From the NCBI RefSeq assembly GCF_028769735.1, contig NW_026992285.1, positions 124,001 to 188,000 on the forward strand: a stretch of 64,000 nucleotides of DNA, read 5' to 3'. How positions within the stretch are numbered: position 1 is the first letter of the stretch; each line of letters opens with the position of its first letter. The stretch comes from Zonotrichia leucophrys gambelii. Taxonomy: Eukaryota > Chordata > Aves > Passeriformes > Passerellidae. A program made the translations under genes and the position numbers. The notes beneath the pieces were generated by a model. It saw only the letters and a program-made list of their open reading frames with translations. It searched no databases and had not been told where the DNA came from. This document shows positions 10,284 to 22,000 of the stretch, piece after piece.

Positions 10284-12830
10284 TTCACTGTTACTTCACT
10301 GTCTAGAAGTTCCTGGCCTTTGTCTACAAGCTGATTCACACAGTCTGTTTGTAAAGACTCATTCATCTTCTTATTGCGTTCAATCCTCCTCTTTTTATTT
10401 TCTCTGGATTTGTCTTCAAGGACTCTAATTACCATTGATTTAAGTTTTTCTTCCCAGCTCTTCTTTGGTTTTGCAAGTATTTGCAGTGACATCATTTTCC
10501 ATCCTTTTCTAATCATTTCTGCACCATTGGGTGTAGCTACTACCTGCATCCCCTTGAACACCTGCTGAAAGAGTTGCACTCAGCAAGGTGTCATGCATGG
10601 TAAAAAGATTAGAATTGCTAGAGCACATAAGAGGAGAAATAGTATTCATTTAACCCACAGATTGCCAGGGAACCATCAAAACATGTCCCATTCCCGTCTT
10701 TTTCATGTTTGGACTGGTACACAAGCTGACTTGATTTCCTTTGTTATTTGTTTGACCACTTTTCCGTTGCCATGTCTTTGTAAACAGCAGTTTGAATAAT
10801 TTATTTGTCACAAACTCCTTCTTCTGTTAATAGATAATGCAATACTATCCAATGTTAAAATATTGCATTCCTCATTTGAGTGGATTAGTCAGCAAGAAGG
10901 TTAAGAACTGTAGCTGTTTGGTTGGTTATTGTTTCAAAAACAGCTTGTAACCTAATTATCCCATTCAAATTATAAATGAGTTCTCTGGCACTTGATTAAT
11001 TCATAAGGATTCCAAGTGGCTGGTCTATAGCGCAGTATGATTTTTTCTGGTGGCCATTCATCTTTTCCCCATTTTGGGGTACTCTCTACAGCCAGTGCTG
11101 CATCAATTAATTGCTTTTCTCTGTTTATATCATCATAGATTTTGATTCCTAAGTTATTTCCCTGAACATGTGGTAGGAAAAAGAGCAGTGGTCTAATACG
11201 TCCCATATAACATATCCCTGAGAAGTTTTGAGGTAATATGCAATAAGCACATAAGCCACAAACCCAATAATGTCCTTTCAAAGCCCATGTTCTGTTAGCC
11301 AAGGGGCCTTCCTACCCTTTGTCATCAATTGGTGGGCCAAAATGTAACTTGTTTCCTGGCCTTAACAGTCCTCCAACAGCAGTTGCCCTACCATAAGAGT
11401 CACAATATTTCCATTTCCAAGCTCCCTCCTGGGGTTCCCATCTGCATTTACATCTGCAAGATGTTTGATTGAATTTAGAGAAAAACTCACTAAAAAGAGT
11501 TCAAGTTCCATTCTGGTGTTGCCATTTCCACTGATAATTGCAAACAACATGTGTTCTACTTGTGGAATTTTCTCGGGGGCAGCTTAAAAACAGGTGGTCA
11601 TAAAAACCCTTGTCCCTCTCTACTGCATTACAGCCTACAAAATCTTTTCATTAATTATCATAGAAACACCTTACCCAGCTAGCATTAGTGAGCTAAACAG
11701 GCATTTGATTGCATTTGCCTTGATATTTGGAACAATTGTAAGGAGGGTAATTGGGAATCCAAACCCAATTGTTTTAACCCAAAGATAAGTCAATTTACAA
11801 ATGCTTTTCCTACATAGATCACCCCATCCTATTTAAGCTATAAGTGCCTGTTTCAGTAGAATGAAGTTCCCATGGACTTCTTAATTTGTCCCCAAATCCC
11901 ATCCCATTATGGACCTCTGTAGAGAGCATTTTGAGCAGACACTGGATAGAGGCAGGCTGCACAACCCTGCATGTGTGCCTGATAGCAGGGACATGCTGCT
12001 CTTGGGTAAACAATATGAGGAAGTTTGCCAAGATGTACCCAAGGAAAAGGGATGTGAAGCAGGATGTTCTGAGGATGTGAAGAGAAGATATGAGGCAAGA
12101 TGTTCTGCTGACGCTTTTGCCAATCTATGCTACGTGACCAAAGATATGTTAGCTCTTTTTCTTATACAAAGTACTTTGTAACCAATCAAATGTGTTCTCA
12201 TGTCACTGAACCCTGCATTACCATATAAAATGTACCCTCAGATTTTCAATAAACGAGCATTGATCATTACCTTCATGAGGATTGATCTCTGACTCTGAGG
12301 GCTACTCTCTTTCCCTCTCTTTCTCCCCCTCACTCCCTGCTCCCTTTATCTCTATTTAGACCTCACTTAGGGTGTTGACCCACCATTTAATTTCAACTGG
12401 ACTAGGCACCCATGGCAACTCTTCAGATCCTCCTGGCTCTCCCCAAACCCAACAATAGCTAAGGTTAGCAACTCTTTCTGCTTCTTCTTCTTAACATGCA
12501 AATTGATTCTACCACTCCTGGCCTAAACTTAGCTGACAATATAAAAGTAGAATTAGTAAGGAAAATAATCTAATATATTTATAGTATTCTAATGGCCTAG
12601 TCTAATTTTCACCTTATTACCACCTGTGGGGAGTGATGGCACAGAAACCACTTAAGATAAAGAAAACAATGACAGCAAGTAGTAGTACCCCTGTGAGTGG
12701 AGATTCTGTTTCAGCAGACAGTCTGTGGGTAGGCACATGGGGCTTCCCCCAGTGTCGATGCACTGGCAGCTACTCCGGTCCACTCCTGCAGAGTGTCAGT
12801 CACGGCCTCCTGTCCTTCTCTTCCAGCTGA
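10284..12830 (-). pseudogene. env: ERV-C env remnant (gammaretrovirus-like)
   Basis: A broken envelope gene of the outer provirus, read right to left after integrase. The start lies near 12.7 kb, where a hydrophobic leader-like stretch follows the integrase end. At 10970-11302 an open segment contains the cysteine cluster CGLCAYCILPQNFSGIC. At about 10806-10850 a decayed TM ectodomain segment reads LLTEEGVCDK and then a stop; the cysteine pair expected after it is not seen. At 10247-10579 a lysine-rich open segment beginning MQLFQQVFKGMQ may be the cytoplasmic tail, though that part is a guess. Several in-frame stops and an LTR insertion (11880-12400) break it. It is not functional. Confidence 0.65.
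11880..12400 (+). mobile_element. Probable solo LTR inside ERV-C env
   Basis: On the plus strand: CCAAT in GTAACCAATCAAATG near 12182, a TATA-like CATATAAAATG near 12224, and AATAAACGAGC near 12249, all correctly spaced for an LTR and opposite in orientation to env. A short motif containing GATGTTCTG is duplicated near 12061-12106. The ends and TSD were not resolved, so coordinates are approximate. Confidence 0.5.
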
Positions 12831-13859
12831 GATGTCCAAATCTCAGTGGCCTAAGAGACCTTGACCAGAGTGTGATGGGTCCAACTGTGCTCAGCTGTCT
12901 TGATGGCCGTTTCTGTGGTCAGTAACACTTGGAAAGTCCGATGCCACTTTGCCACCAGTGATGCTTCTTTCCACTCCTTAACCAGAATGAAATCCCTTGG
13001 TTGGATGCTATGAACAGCAAAGTCCAAAGGCAGGGGCTGTGCCGGCTGAGCTTCCTGTTGAAGGAGATTTCACAAGTGAGAGTATCCTGGCCACATATTC
13101 TTTTAAATATACATCACTTATTTCCACATCCCACTAGGCTTAGAATTACCTGGGTAAGAATTCCAAAAAATCATTCAAAGGAAGACAACTGATTCTTTCT
13201 TCTGGGTCTGGTCTTCATTCTTGCCAAAGCCAATGGCAAAAAATCTACCTGTGGCATCATGGTTTCTATTACCAGCTTCAAAAGGTTTTTGTTTGTTAGT
13301 TATTCTTTCATTTTTTTTTTCCTACTGAATACAAGCTCTGGCAGTGCCAGGTGTATGGAGATCCATTGTTTTTCTAAAGTAGCCATAACTCCTTGAAGGA
13401 TCTTTCCTGTAAAACAGGTTCCCCTATCTGAATCAATTGCTTCTACAGTCCTATGTCTTGGAATTATTTGTTCCAAAACAACCTTAATAACTGATGCTGT
13501 AGTTGCTGAAGCAGATGGAAATGTTTCTGGCCACCTTTTTAGCTGACATACTATTACCAGAAGATATTTAAGCTTTCCCACTTGGGACATCTCAGTAAAA
13601 TCCACTTGGCATCTTTAGAAGGGACATACAGCCCAAGGCCTCCCTCTCTCAGCAGCTTTCTTTGTAACCCTGTTATTGGCTTTAGCACAGATCAAGCAAC
13701 CTTCAACAGCTAGTTTTGCCAGACTAAAAAGACCCACAGCAACATACATCTTGAAGAAGGCTTCTGCCAGTCCTCAAGAACTCCAGTGACTGCCTTTATG
13801 GAGTTATTCCACTACCTGTATGGCCAAAGTTTCTGGTATCTATTCTTTGCCATCCCTTG
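12831..13859 (-). pseudogene. pol: ERV-C pol 3' part: integrase
   Basis: The integrase joins viral DNA into host DNA. Three parts are visible on the minus strand. The core (13300-13620) reads DFTEM... and DSDRGTCF, with the second catalytic Asp region at 13417-13434. Upstream (13620-13860) is the end of the zinc-binding domain, with a CxxC-like GCLICAKA. Downstream (about 12840-13000) is the C-terminal domain with TAEHSWTHHT, a gammaretrovirus-type motif. An in-frame stop lies between the zinc and core domains, and reading frames shift later. The upstream side ends at 13859 where Provirus 1 inserted; the gene resumes at 29052 in the same frame. Not functional. Confidence 0.8.
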
Positions 13860-14764
13860 TGTCAGGATCCGTCCTAGTGGACAGATGACCTGATGGTTCG
13901 TAGGAATGATCTCAGAGTGCAAAAACCAACACAGTACAAGGGGGTTTGGAGTGATAATCAAAACAAATGCAGTTTTATTGAAATAACCACAGCAAAAATG
14001 TGATAGAGGGATTAAGAGAAAGAAAAAGAGAGAGAAAGAAAGAGGAGAGAGAGAGGGAAGGAGAGAGGATATAGCTACCAACGCAGAGACGAAGTCCTTT
14101 GGTCCAGTCCAGCCGAGGATCCGTCTGCTACGCTGGGGAGATCTCAAAGACTCTAGCTAACTCAGAGGTTTTTATTACTGAAAATTGTGAGGGGGGGAAA
14201 CAGATACAATAGGGAACAGATGTAACAGGTAGTCTATGTTCTCAGCAGTGAGTGAGAGCCATTGTTTTCTTGGTTCAGTGGCCACAATCTGCAGGCAAAC
14301 ATCTCGCTTCGGTCAGCTTGCCTCCCCACACACCTCCCCCGGGCTGGGGGTTTCAGTCCCAGTCCTTGGAAGGAGCAGAGGGGCCTTTTAGGAGTTTCAT
14401 GTCTCAGTCCTTGGTGGAGAATCTTCTTACACCTCAGTCTGTCTGTCACGGTGGTTGTAAAACAGATGAGGGTCTTCTGTGGGAGACCACCTGAAACTCA
14501 GGAGAAGTCCAGCCAGGCTGAGAGGTGGGACAGCTTCCAGAGCTGCTATTGTTGCAAACGGGGCATGGTGCCCCCTTCTTAGCATACAGCAAACACACTT
14601 GTGAAAACAATAGCTTAACACTGAGCTTTCAGGTCTCAGGGCCTGTGGCATGTGACTTTTCTCCTTCAGCGCCAGATATTCTAGACAGGGGGGGGTCTTC
14701 TCTTCAATGGTCTCCCAAGGATGATCGTGAGACAGATGAGGGAAAATTCAGACAGACTGTCACA
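13860..14764 (-). mobile_element. Provirus 1 3' LTR
   Basis: 905 bp, plus-strand ends TGTCAGGATCC and ...GACTGTCACA. AATAAAACTGC on the minus strand (near 13973) gives orientation. It holds a plus-strand purine run (about 14011-14069) that differs in length from its partner. Compared with 28146-29046 it shows about 14 substitutions and one 4-bp length change. The sequence just inside (14765 on) is not pyrimidine-rich, so no clear polypurine tract precedes it. Confidence 0.92.
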
Positions 14765-15339
14765 TGACCCCGTGACTCACGATTGTCTTGAAGGGATCTT
14801 CATCAGCAGGGCTCTGGAGTGTCACTGATCAGTCTTGCCATATGTTGGTAGTATACCCAGAAAAGCAGAGACAGTATGACAGAGAGAAAAGAGAAAAGGA
14901 GGAAAAGAAAGGATAGAAAAAAGAAAGGGGAAAAGGGAGACAATAAACAAACATAATTAATATTGATTATCATAACAATTTTCACAAATGGTTAATTAAA
15001 TAAAACAATATTATTTTTATAACAATTTAAAAAATCGTTAAAACAAATCACAAATAATCAAAAGCAAAAGCAATAAAGAAATCATAATATAAGCATTAAC
15101 TTTAAAATAATTTTCTAAAATAATTCACTAAAAATCAAAAATAATTTTCACAAAATCATAAAAGGGTACTCAGGATTACTCTAAAACACATATGCTTAAT
15201 TCATAATTGCTTAGTGTCAAATGTTTTGGGGATTTCCACGGTGCAGGGGACATCAGCCAAATTGTGTGCATTAATTACAGACGTCAATCTTGTCAGCTGT
15301 TTCACCATCTTCTAATTGATAACGACTAGGATTACTGAT
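14765..15339 (-). other. Provirus 1 3' noncoding region
   Basis: Between env and the 3' LTR. It has a plus-strand purine-rich stretch at about 14870-14945 and an extremely AT-rich stretch (14950-15180) with many AATAA-like words. No reading frame is recognisable. Confidence 0.6.
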
Positions 15340-16560
15340 AAAATAAAATCAAACAGAATTAAAATCAAAAGGATAACAATAGGATGACACACACACTGTT
15401 CAGGACACTCATGGCAGTAGGAGACAACCTAAAAGGAGTATCCCACCACCTGTGCTCGGCATCTTTCTCCACTCTTTCCATGACACGGTGTATCTGTCTT
15501 GCGTCATGATAAACAGTTACCAGGGTTTTCTGTCCTCTTTCCTTGATTTTCTCCAGGATTTCAACCAAGTTCTGATGGAGCAGCAGTTGTCGTACCAAAG
15601 TAAGATTCATCTCAATAGGAGTGGTCATCAGCTTGTGAATCAGTGTGTACTTAGATTGCCATAGGTAGTGAGAAGTGACTGGAGCTTAACAAGAAAAAAA
15701 ATCACATCCTGAAATCTTAGTAAAGTTACAAGCACAGAAATTTGAATGATTTTTAGTATCTACTATAACATTTTATATGAGCACAAAATCACAAATGTTT
15801 CTAAAGCATGCACATCTATTGCCTATGTATATAAGAACTGTTTCAGATGTTTCGTTAGGACAAATTTGAGAATGACAGATGTTTTGCTCTATGTCTTAAC
15901 AAATGTCTTGAGCTATGATTGCATTGCTTTCACAAATGAGCCCTTGTTGTTCTCGGGCAATACAAGATTCCAAATTAACAGTTTGCCATTTCTTACCAAT
16001 TTGACAGGCCCATTCTCTGTGTTCAGAAAGACAGAGAATAGCTCCATCGTAATTCAGTTCTAATGCTATAACAGGGAAAATCAAATGTACTGAGGCATTG
16101 TGTATGGTTAACACAAAAACTGTGGCTGTATTTAAAATGGGGTCACAGGTCAAAATTCACTAGGTTCCACCAGGATTGGAATTCTCTTTCAAATTCAGTG
16201 GCACTGTCCCAAATTATTTTCTAAATTTCAGCGGGAAAAGTGCCTTCTTCATCTTCTCTTATAATTGAGGCAGCAACTGACTGCATCCATAATTGTGCCT
16301 GGATGCAGCTGAGAGCCAAAGAAACATTGCTTTGTGTAGCACAAAGTGCATCAATTATCAATTTGTGATCATTTACATTTACCTTCTCCCAATTTGGTAA
16401 TATGTTTGATAGCAGCCACTGGTGTGTTCACAAAAGCCAATGAGAATGACTGCAGTGGTTGCCGTAATTTGATCAAATCTCTAATTGTGACAGCCAATTT
16501 ATTCAAGTTCAATTAATTTACATGTCATCTATAATATCATCACCTGGTGTTACCGTAAAG
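15340..16560 (-). pseudogene. env: Provirus 1 env remnant (TM part)
   Basis: This is mostly the membrane-anchored part of an envelope protein. Two same-frame open segments are visible: 15896-16153 (with REQQGLICESNAIIAQDIC) and 15365-15628 (with LTLVRQLLLHQNLVEIL, a likely coiled-coil, then WWDTPFRLSP and a hydrophobic anchor start). The part up to 16560 aligns with 18.1-19.5 kb of Provirus 2. Stops lie between segments, and most of the surface subunit is absent. Fusion and entry are the known roles of such proteins, but this copy is broken. Confidence 0.7.
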
Positions 16561-16685
16561 GAAAGGGAAAACATTATTTCTGTTGTCCATCACTAGTGTT
16601 ATCATGGTTTATCAGGTCTTCATGTCCCTCGGAGTTCTTCTGAAAAGTAAACACAACAGACTCTGCCATGAAGAGGCAGAAAAAG

Positions 16686-17662
16686 TTAGAACAATGGATT
16701 TGTCAGAGTGGTTTTGAACAGCAGTGGTACTCCCCCTACAACAGCAGGGGATCCACCAAAAGCAGGTTGTCCAGGGTAATGTGCTGGGTTCTTGAAATCA
16801 TCTGGTCCCTGTAGTGAAGGAATTATGCTTGGAGCTGTTGGGTAGAAAGCAGTGATTTTGGAATGCTCATTTACGTCCCATCTATAGTAAGAGGTATGAG
16901 AAGTCCATTCAATCTTTTCACCTTTTGCCCAATCCTGCACACCTTTGACAGTAAGGTGAGAAACATTATCAGATTGAATTTCCTGTGGTTTTAGGAAAAT
17001 CCCAAACCATCCTTGCATTGCTTTAACAGTATTATCTCCTGTAGGTCTTTTAAAAGCATCAGCCTGGAGCAACTCAAATATAAACATAGCATAGGACTTG
17101 CGGTTAATACAGACAAGAAAGCAATTCTGTCCCTCACTTTGGAAAATGCTCAAAACAGTTAACAATTCCCCAACCTGGGCATTGTCTTGTTCCTCTCTGT
17201 TAGCAGAAGCGAGGGAGAGAGGAGGGGTTGATTTAGTCACAGAGGCAGGTTTATTTTGGCTGCTACCCAAGCTCCCAGTTTCTTGGATTGCCCAGTTCTC
17301 CTCCATCTCCCTGGGAGCCAAGCCAACCACAAACAACTCCCCTTCCCAGGCAGTGTACCTATTCTCAGCATCTTTGAAACCACAGGAATAAAAACCAACA
17401 GGCTCTGTCAGACCTTCAGGACTCTGCTGCCAAATGTGTACTGAAGGCTGTGAGGAGGCAAATCCCCACTCCACCTGAAAGGGGTCTGTAGGATGGATAG
17501 GATTCGGTGCCTGATGAGCTATCACTTCAAGAATCAGCAATTGCAATGTTTCCTTCTGAGAAGAAGTCCAATCCCATTTTATTCTTTTTCTTAGCAAGTC
17601 ATAAAGGGGAACAAAAGGGTCATTCTGGTTACTAAGAAGTTTATCTGGTCTTTCTATAGGAG
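16686..17662 (-). pseudogene. pol: Provirus 1 pol fragment (RNase H/integrase-like)
   Basis: About 325 codons stay open. The N-terminal third reads like an RT connection/RNase H segment (GFYSCGFKDAENRYTAWEGE). The middle has an integrase-core-like piece (IQSDNVSHLTVKGVQDWAKG) with Asp-Asn in place of the usual catalytic neighbourhood. The tail is proline-rich. It is much shorter than a normal pol, so RT palm, protease and part of integrase have been deleted. At 17662 it is cut by Provirus 2. The open frame that continues to 17693 there is LTR sequence. Domain borders are by eye, and the family assignment is uncertain. Confidence 0.65.
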
Positions 17663-18057
17663 TGTTTTGCGGAGAAAAGAAGAAACCTCGCAACTTTTTA
17701 TAAAGTTGTAAAGCTCGGTATGTTTATTTACGGCACCGGACACATACGGAGAAAATTCTCAAAAGGCATGCATACCCCTGAAAATTTCAGACCTCCTTTT
17801 ATCCCCCTTCCAAATGCATATGCATACAGTTTCACAATAAGTTCATACATATTCATCCCGCATGACATTTAGCACCAGTTCTTCTTTATCAAAGGAATTT
17901 CTAGGTGGGGCAAATTGACCTCGTGGTCTTTTCTGCTTTTCTTTCTCTGTCTCCTTGCTGTCTCGGCATGCAAGTTTTTCCTTCAGCTTTGGCCGTTTGA
18001 CTTTTCACCATTGGTAGACACTTCACCTAATTCAGGATGGATCCCTACTCTGTCTCA
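17663..18057 (-). mobile_element. Provirus 2 3' LTR
   Basis: 395 bp, plus-strand ends TGTTTTGCGGAG and ...CTCTGTCTCA. The minus strand shows GATAAAAGG (TATA-like) and AATAAACATACC. It differs from its partner at 26081 by about 15-16 substitutions and several small indels, about 4 percent. Confidence 0.92.
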
Positions 18058-18071
18058 TTCCTCCCTTTCCT
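18058..18071 (-). promoter_or_regulatory. Provirus 2 polypurine tract
   Basis: On the minus strand this reads AGGAAAGGGAGGAA directly before the LTR start TGAGACAG. Such a tract primes plus-strand DNA synthesis in retroviruses. Its position fixes the LTR boundary and element orientation. Confidence 0.88.
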
Positions 18072-18094
18072 AGGAAATAAGTAAATTCTTTTAC

Positions 18095-20921
18095 TTAATG
18101 AAAACTTTCATGACAATAAGTGTCTTTTAATGCTTCACTATGTATGTTTGATAAAGAGGTTAGTACAGCCATTCGTTGTAGTATTCTCCAGTTCCAAATT
18201 AACAATGTAATAGATAATCTTAAGCTTATCCCAACTAATGTTAGTAAAACTACAATAGGGTGGCACAACTTATTAAAGATTCCATTTGCAGTTGGTGACC
18301 ACCCAAAGATCACATCTCACCAGTGATGATCTATATTTTATTTTATTCTTTGTAGAAGTCTGGTTATCTCCTTTGTATCATGTTGGACAGTAATTAAGGT
18401 TTTCTTTCTACTTTCTTGGATTTCTTTCAAGACTTCTAATAGGTCTTGGTGCTTAATTAATTGCTTTACCAATGTAAGGTTCGCCCCGATAGGGGTAGGT
18501 GGTAGTCTGTGATACATTGTGTAATTGGCTGTAATCAGCTGGTGGGATGTTACTGGTACCAAATACGAAAAATCACACCCAATAATCTTAACAAAATTAC
18601 AAATACAGAGATTAGAATGGATTCTACTAGACAGAATAACATCATTGCTATCAATTTGTACAGCAGCACAAGCAGTTCTCAAGCATACACCCCTTTCCAG
18701 TATATATGAGCACAGTTTTCTGGTCAGTGAATGGATGAATTTCAAAGTGGCAAAAACTCTGTTCAGTGTCCAAACACATCCTAAGCATTAACAGTATTGC
18801 TTTCACAAATGAATCCCATTTGTTCTCTAGTAATGCAGGATTCTAAGTTTACTGTCTGCCACTTTTCATTCATCTTTTCATGCCCACACTCTATGTTCTG
18901 AAGGATAGAGTGTTGTTTTTTCATGGTTTAATCCTAGGGCAATTATGGAATGGATAACATAAACAGTGGCATTACGTATGGTAAGCACAAAGGCAGTGGC
19001 CACATTAGAAACAGTATCGTAGGTGAAATTCACCATAGTCCACCAGGATTGAAACTTCCTTTCAAAATCAATTACATTATCCTATTCAATTTTCCGAATT
19101 TCAGCTGGAAAATTACCTTCACTCCTTTCCTGTATGATCAGAGCTGCTGTTGCTTGTATCCATAACTGTGCTTGTATACAACTGAAAGCTAAAGACACAT
19201 TATCTTGAACTATACTAAGTGCTTCTATTATCAATTTGTGGTCTTGGTCCCCGGCCTCTTCACACTTCTTTACTTTGGCAGTACTTTTGAAATCTGTCAC
19301 TGGCTAGTTCCTAATGCCAATAGAGATTACTATAAAGGCTGCTTCAATTTTGTTAGGCTACCTGCTGCAGCAGCCAGTTTATTCATCAGTATTTCTGAAT
19401 CAATTCCATTTAAAACTCCTAATCTTGTCCCTAATATGCCAGTTAGATGTTTGTTATGGGGAACAGGAACTGCTTTCTGTCCATGACCATCCCTCCCTGC
19501 CAGAGGGATGTGCTGGGCTCACACTGCAAATTCAGACACACTTCACAAGTGTATCTGACAGAGGTTTAGGTCATACTTGAGGCAGATGTTTGTTCTGAAA
19601 TGTAGAGACCTCAGGGAATCTAACCTCTCCCTCTCCCTCCAAAGCACCTGATTTCTCAGATGTGTGGCAAGCAGGAATGTTTCTCCTGGTCTACAAAACC
19701 TCACCCACCTTGCCCCTAGCTAAGATCAAGCTGTGGACTGTGTTCAGGGCAGAAGATAATGGAGGGGAAATCTTGAGAGAAGAGCCTAAATTCATTGCAG
19801 TGCCTCAGAAGAAACTGGGATCAGGTTTCTGCTACTTAGAACACTCAGCACAAAAGTGATGCTCAAAATCCTACGGCCTGCTGCTGAGCTCTGAGGGGGT
19901 CTCTCTCCCTACCTCTTTTAAGCAGAATCCAACTGCCTCAGACTGGGACAATCACTGATCCAAATCTCAGAAGGAAAAGGGATAGCCATAAATAAGGAAA
20001 ATCACCTTCCTTGCTTGGGTTAATTTACCACCTGCAGTTCAGCACCCTTTACCAGCCATTGCCTGGGGGTTCAGCCAACCAGCTTGGAAAATGACTTCAG
20101 GAAATTGATTTCTTGGTGTTCCTGGTTTTAGGCACCAGGAGAGCTGGCTCCTTCCTTTCTTGTTCTGCTCCTGAGATATGCCTGTTTTTGTGACCATGTT
20201 GTCCAGCCCTCAAAGGAAGTTTTTAGGAAGGAGGAGCAGGCTGGTTGGATTTTTGAGATGTTAATTTGCATTATCAACTCCACACGTTTGAGAGACCATT
20301 CTGGATTGAATAATAGCTGTTGTTCAGTCACATTCTTTACTACGTTAGGTTCAAGTTTGGAGTTTGGGTAGAGTCTGAACTAGTATGGGGTGTATAAGGC
20401 CCCGCTGTGGTAAAAAGTGCAGTGTCCACTTTGAATTCAAATGAAAGTCTGACAGTAACTTGAGCTCAAAGGCAGGTCACTTCTACAGGCTGTATCAGGG
20501 TGAAATTACACCAACAGTCTGTTTCACTTAGGTTATCACAGACTTCCTGGTGTTCATATACACCAGGGGAGGTTCAGACACTAATTACATCTGGTCTCTC
20601 ATAAGCCATCCTATTGATGACCCAGCACTTTACTTTGATTTCTTCTCCTCTGATTCTTTGAAGTGTTCACAGTTCCTGTTCTTGCTATTCTTACTCCTCA
20701 CATACCTGATTCTCGTGGATTACTACAGTAGATATGTTTAAATCTTTTATCTCAGAAGGTTTTCCCATGGATCCAGTATACTGATTAAATGCCAGGGAAC
20801 AAGGCCATTCAGCATTGCTTTGGGTAGAGGTACTCTCTAGTTCTAAAACTTCAGTTATAATTCCATACAAAACAATTCTGTACACTAAAGTATGAGCTAC
20901 TCCCGACCGCAATATACTCAT
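18095..20921 (-). pseudogene. env: Provirus 2 env pseudogene
   Basis: Envelope gene, read right to left. A likely start is the Met at 20921, close to the integrase end. The surface part (19.6-20.9 kb) is fragmentary. The TM part lies in one frame broken by stops: 19082-19300 (FSCIQAQLWIQATAALIIQE), 18338-18745 (GCDFSYLVPVTSHQL and LTLVKQLIKHQDLLEVLKEI, a likely coiled-coil) and 18095-18313 (a long hydrophobic membrane anchor after CHPIVV, then a short tail). It is homologous to the env remnant at 15340-16560. Not functional. Confidence 0.72.
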
Positions 20922-20989
20922 TTTGCCCGAGTAAGTTTTAGTCTCAGTTCATTGTCTCCTGGTGTCACTCCTGAAGGGACTTCTGGGCC

Positions 20990-22000
20990 TTCTTCACCCG
21001 AGAGTGATGGATCCAGGCATTCTGCTCCTTGATTTTGATTGCAGTGAAGGTGGTGAGAGGTACTTGCAGTGGTCTCTCCCACTATGGTTCCGAAGTCTTC
21101 TCTGTAAGAGACTTAACATATACATCAACCCCAGGCTATCTAACTCCCTGCTCCGAGTTCCAGCCACATGTTTCTCAATTTCTCTGAGCTGTTTGCTTAA
21201 TACCACCATGTTTCTCAATTTCTCTGAGCTGTTTGCTTAATGCCACCATGTAGGTGGACATTCTGGACATTCCCCTTGTATTCTATATGGTCTTCTATAA
21301 GGCATTCCAAAAGGATTCAGCATTCCTTTAGCTCAAAAGGTTTAGTTTGAATTTGCAATAGTGCTAGTGGAAGAGCTTGGGCCAGGGTAGATTAACTTCT
21401 TGTCTCAGTCTTATGATTTGCTGCTTAATCAAATGATTCATTCTCTCCCCCTGGCCACTTGACTGGGGGCGGTATGGGGTGTGAAGTTCCTAATCTATGT
21501 CCAGATGGCTACTAATCTGTTGCACTATTTTGGAAATGACAGGTGATTCTTTATCTGAGGATATTGTGGCTGGAACTCTGAAGCGTGGTATTATCTCTTG
21601 TAAAAATGATCTGGTAACCTCTTGAGCTTTGCCAGTTCTGGTGGGGAATGTTTCTGGCCACCCTGAAAATGTATCTATTAATACCAGTAAATACTGATAC
21701 CCCCCTTTCCTTGGGAGTTCTGAAAAGTTGATTTGCCGCTGCTGTACAGGCCCATGGTCTCTCCCAGTCTGACCGAGTTTTGGCCCGGGGGTATTTTGAG
21801 GTTAGTCTGGAGGCAAGGATCACATTATCAGCTCACCTGAGTGATAATGGCATATAAATTCCTGACAACGATACAACAATTCTTTCAATCAGATGTGTGT
21901 TCTAGAAAGCCTGTGGGAATTACTACTTCAAAGTCAACACTTCATTTCAATGCACTCTGTATCACTCGCAGCCTTGGCTATTTCGAGAAAGGAGACACAC
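20990..22000 (-). pseudogene. pol: Provirus 2 integrase pseudogene
   Basis: The catalytic core is readable on the minus strand: IDTFSGWPETFP (near 21650-21690), SSDKESP (Asp codon at 21553-21555) and SSGQGERMN (Glu codon at 21445-21447). The last two are separated by 35 residues, the D,D(35)E spacing of retroviral integrases. The C-terminal part (20994-21218) is open but rearranged, and contains a 40-bp tandem duplication. Frameshifts are present, and the zinc-binding domain at the upstream end is not clear. Not functional. Confidence 0.78.
21167..21246. repeat. 40-bp tandem duplication in integrase
   Basis: Two nearly identical copies beginning CATGTTTCTCAATTTCTCTG at 21167 and 21207. As 40 is not a multiple of three it shifts the frame. 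Confidence 0.93.

Noticed and set aside
10247..10579. Lysine-rich 110-codon frame as a separate gene
   Set aside because: It lies directly after the Env TM remnant on the same strand and runs into LTR-like sequence, so it is better read as the env tail and noncoding sequence.
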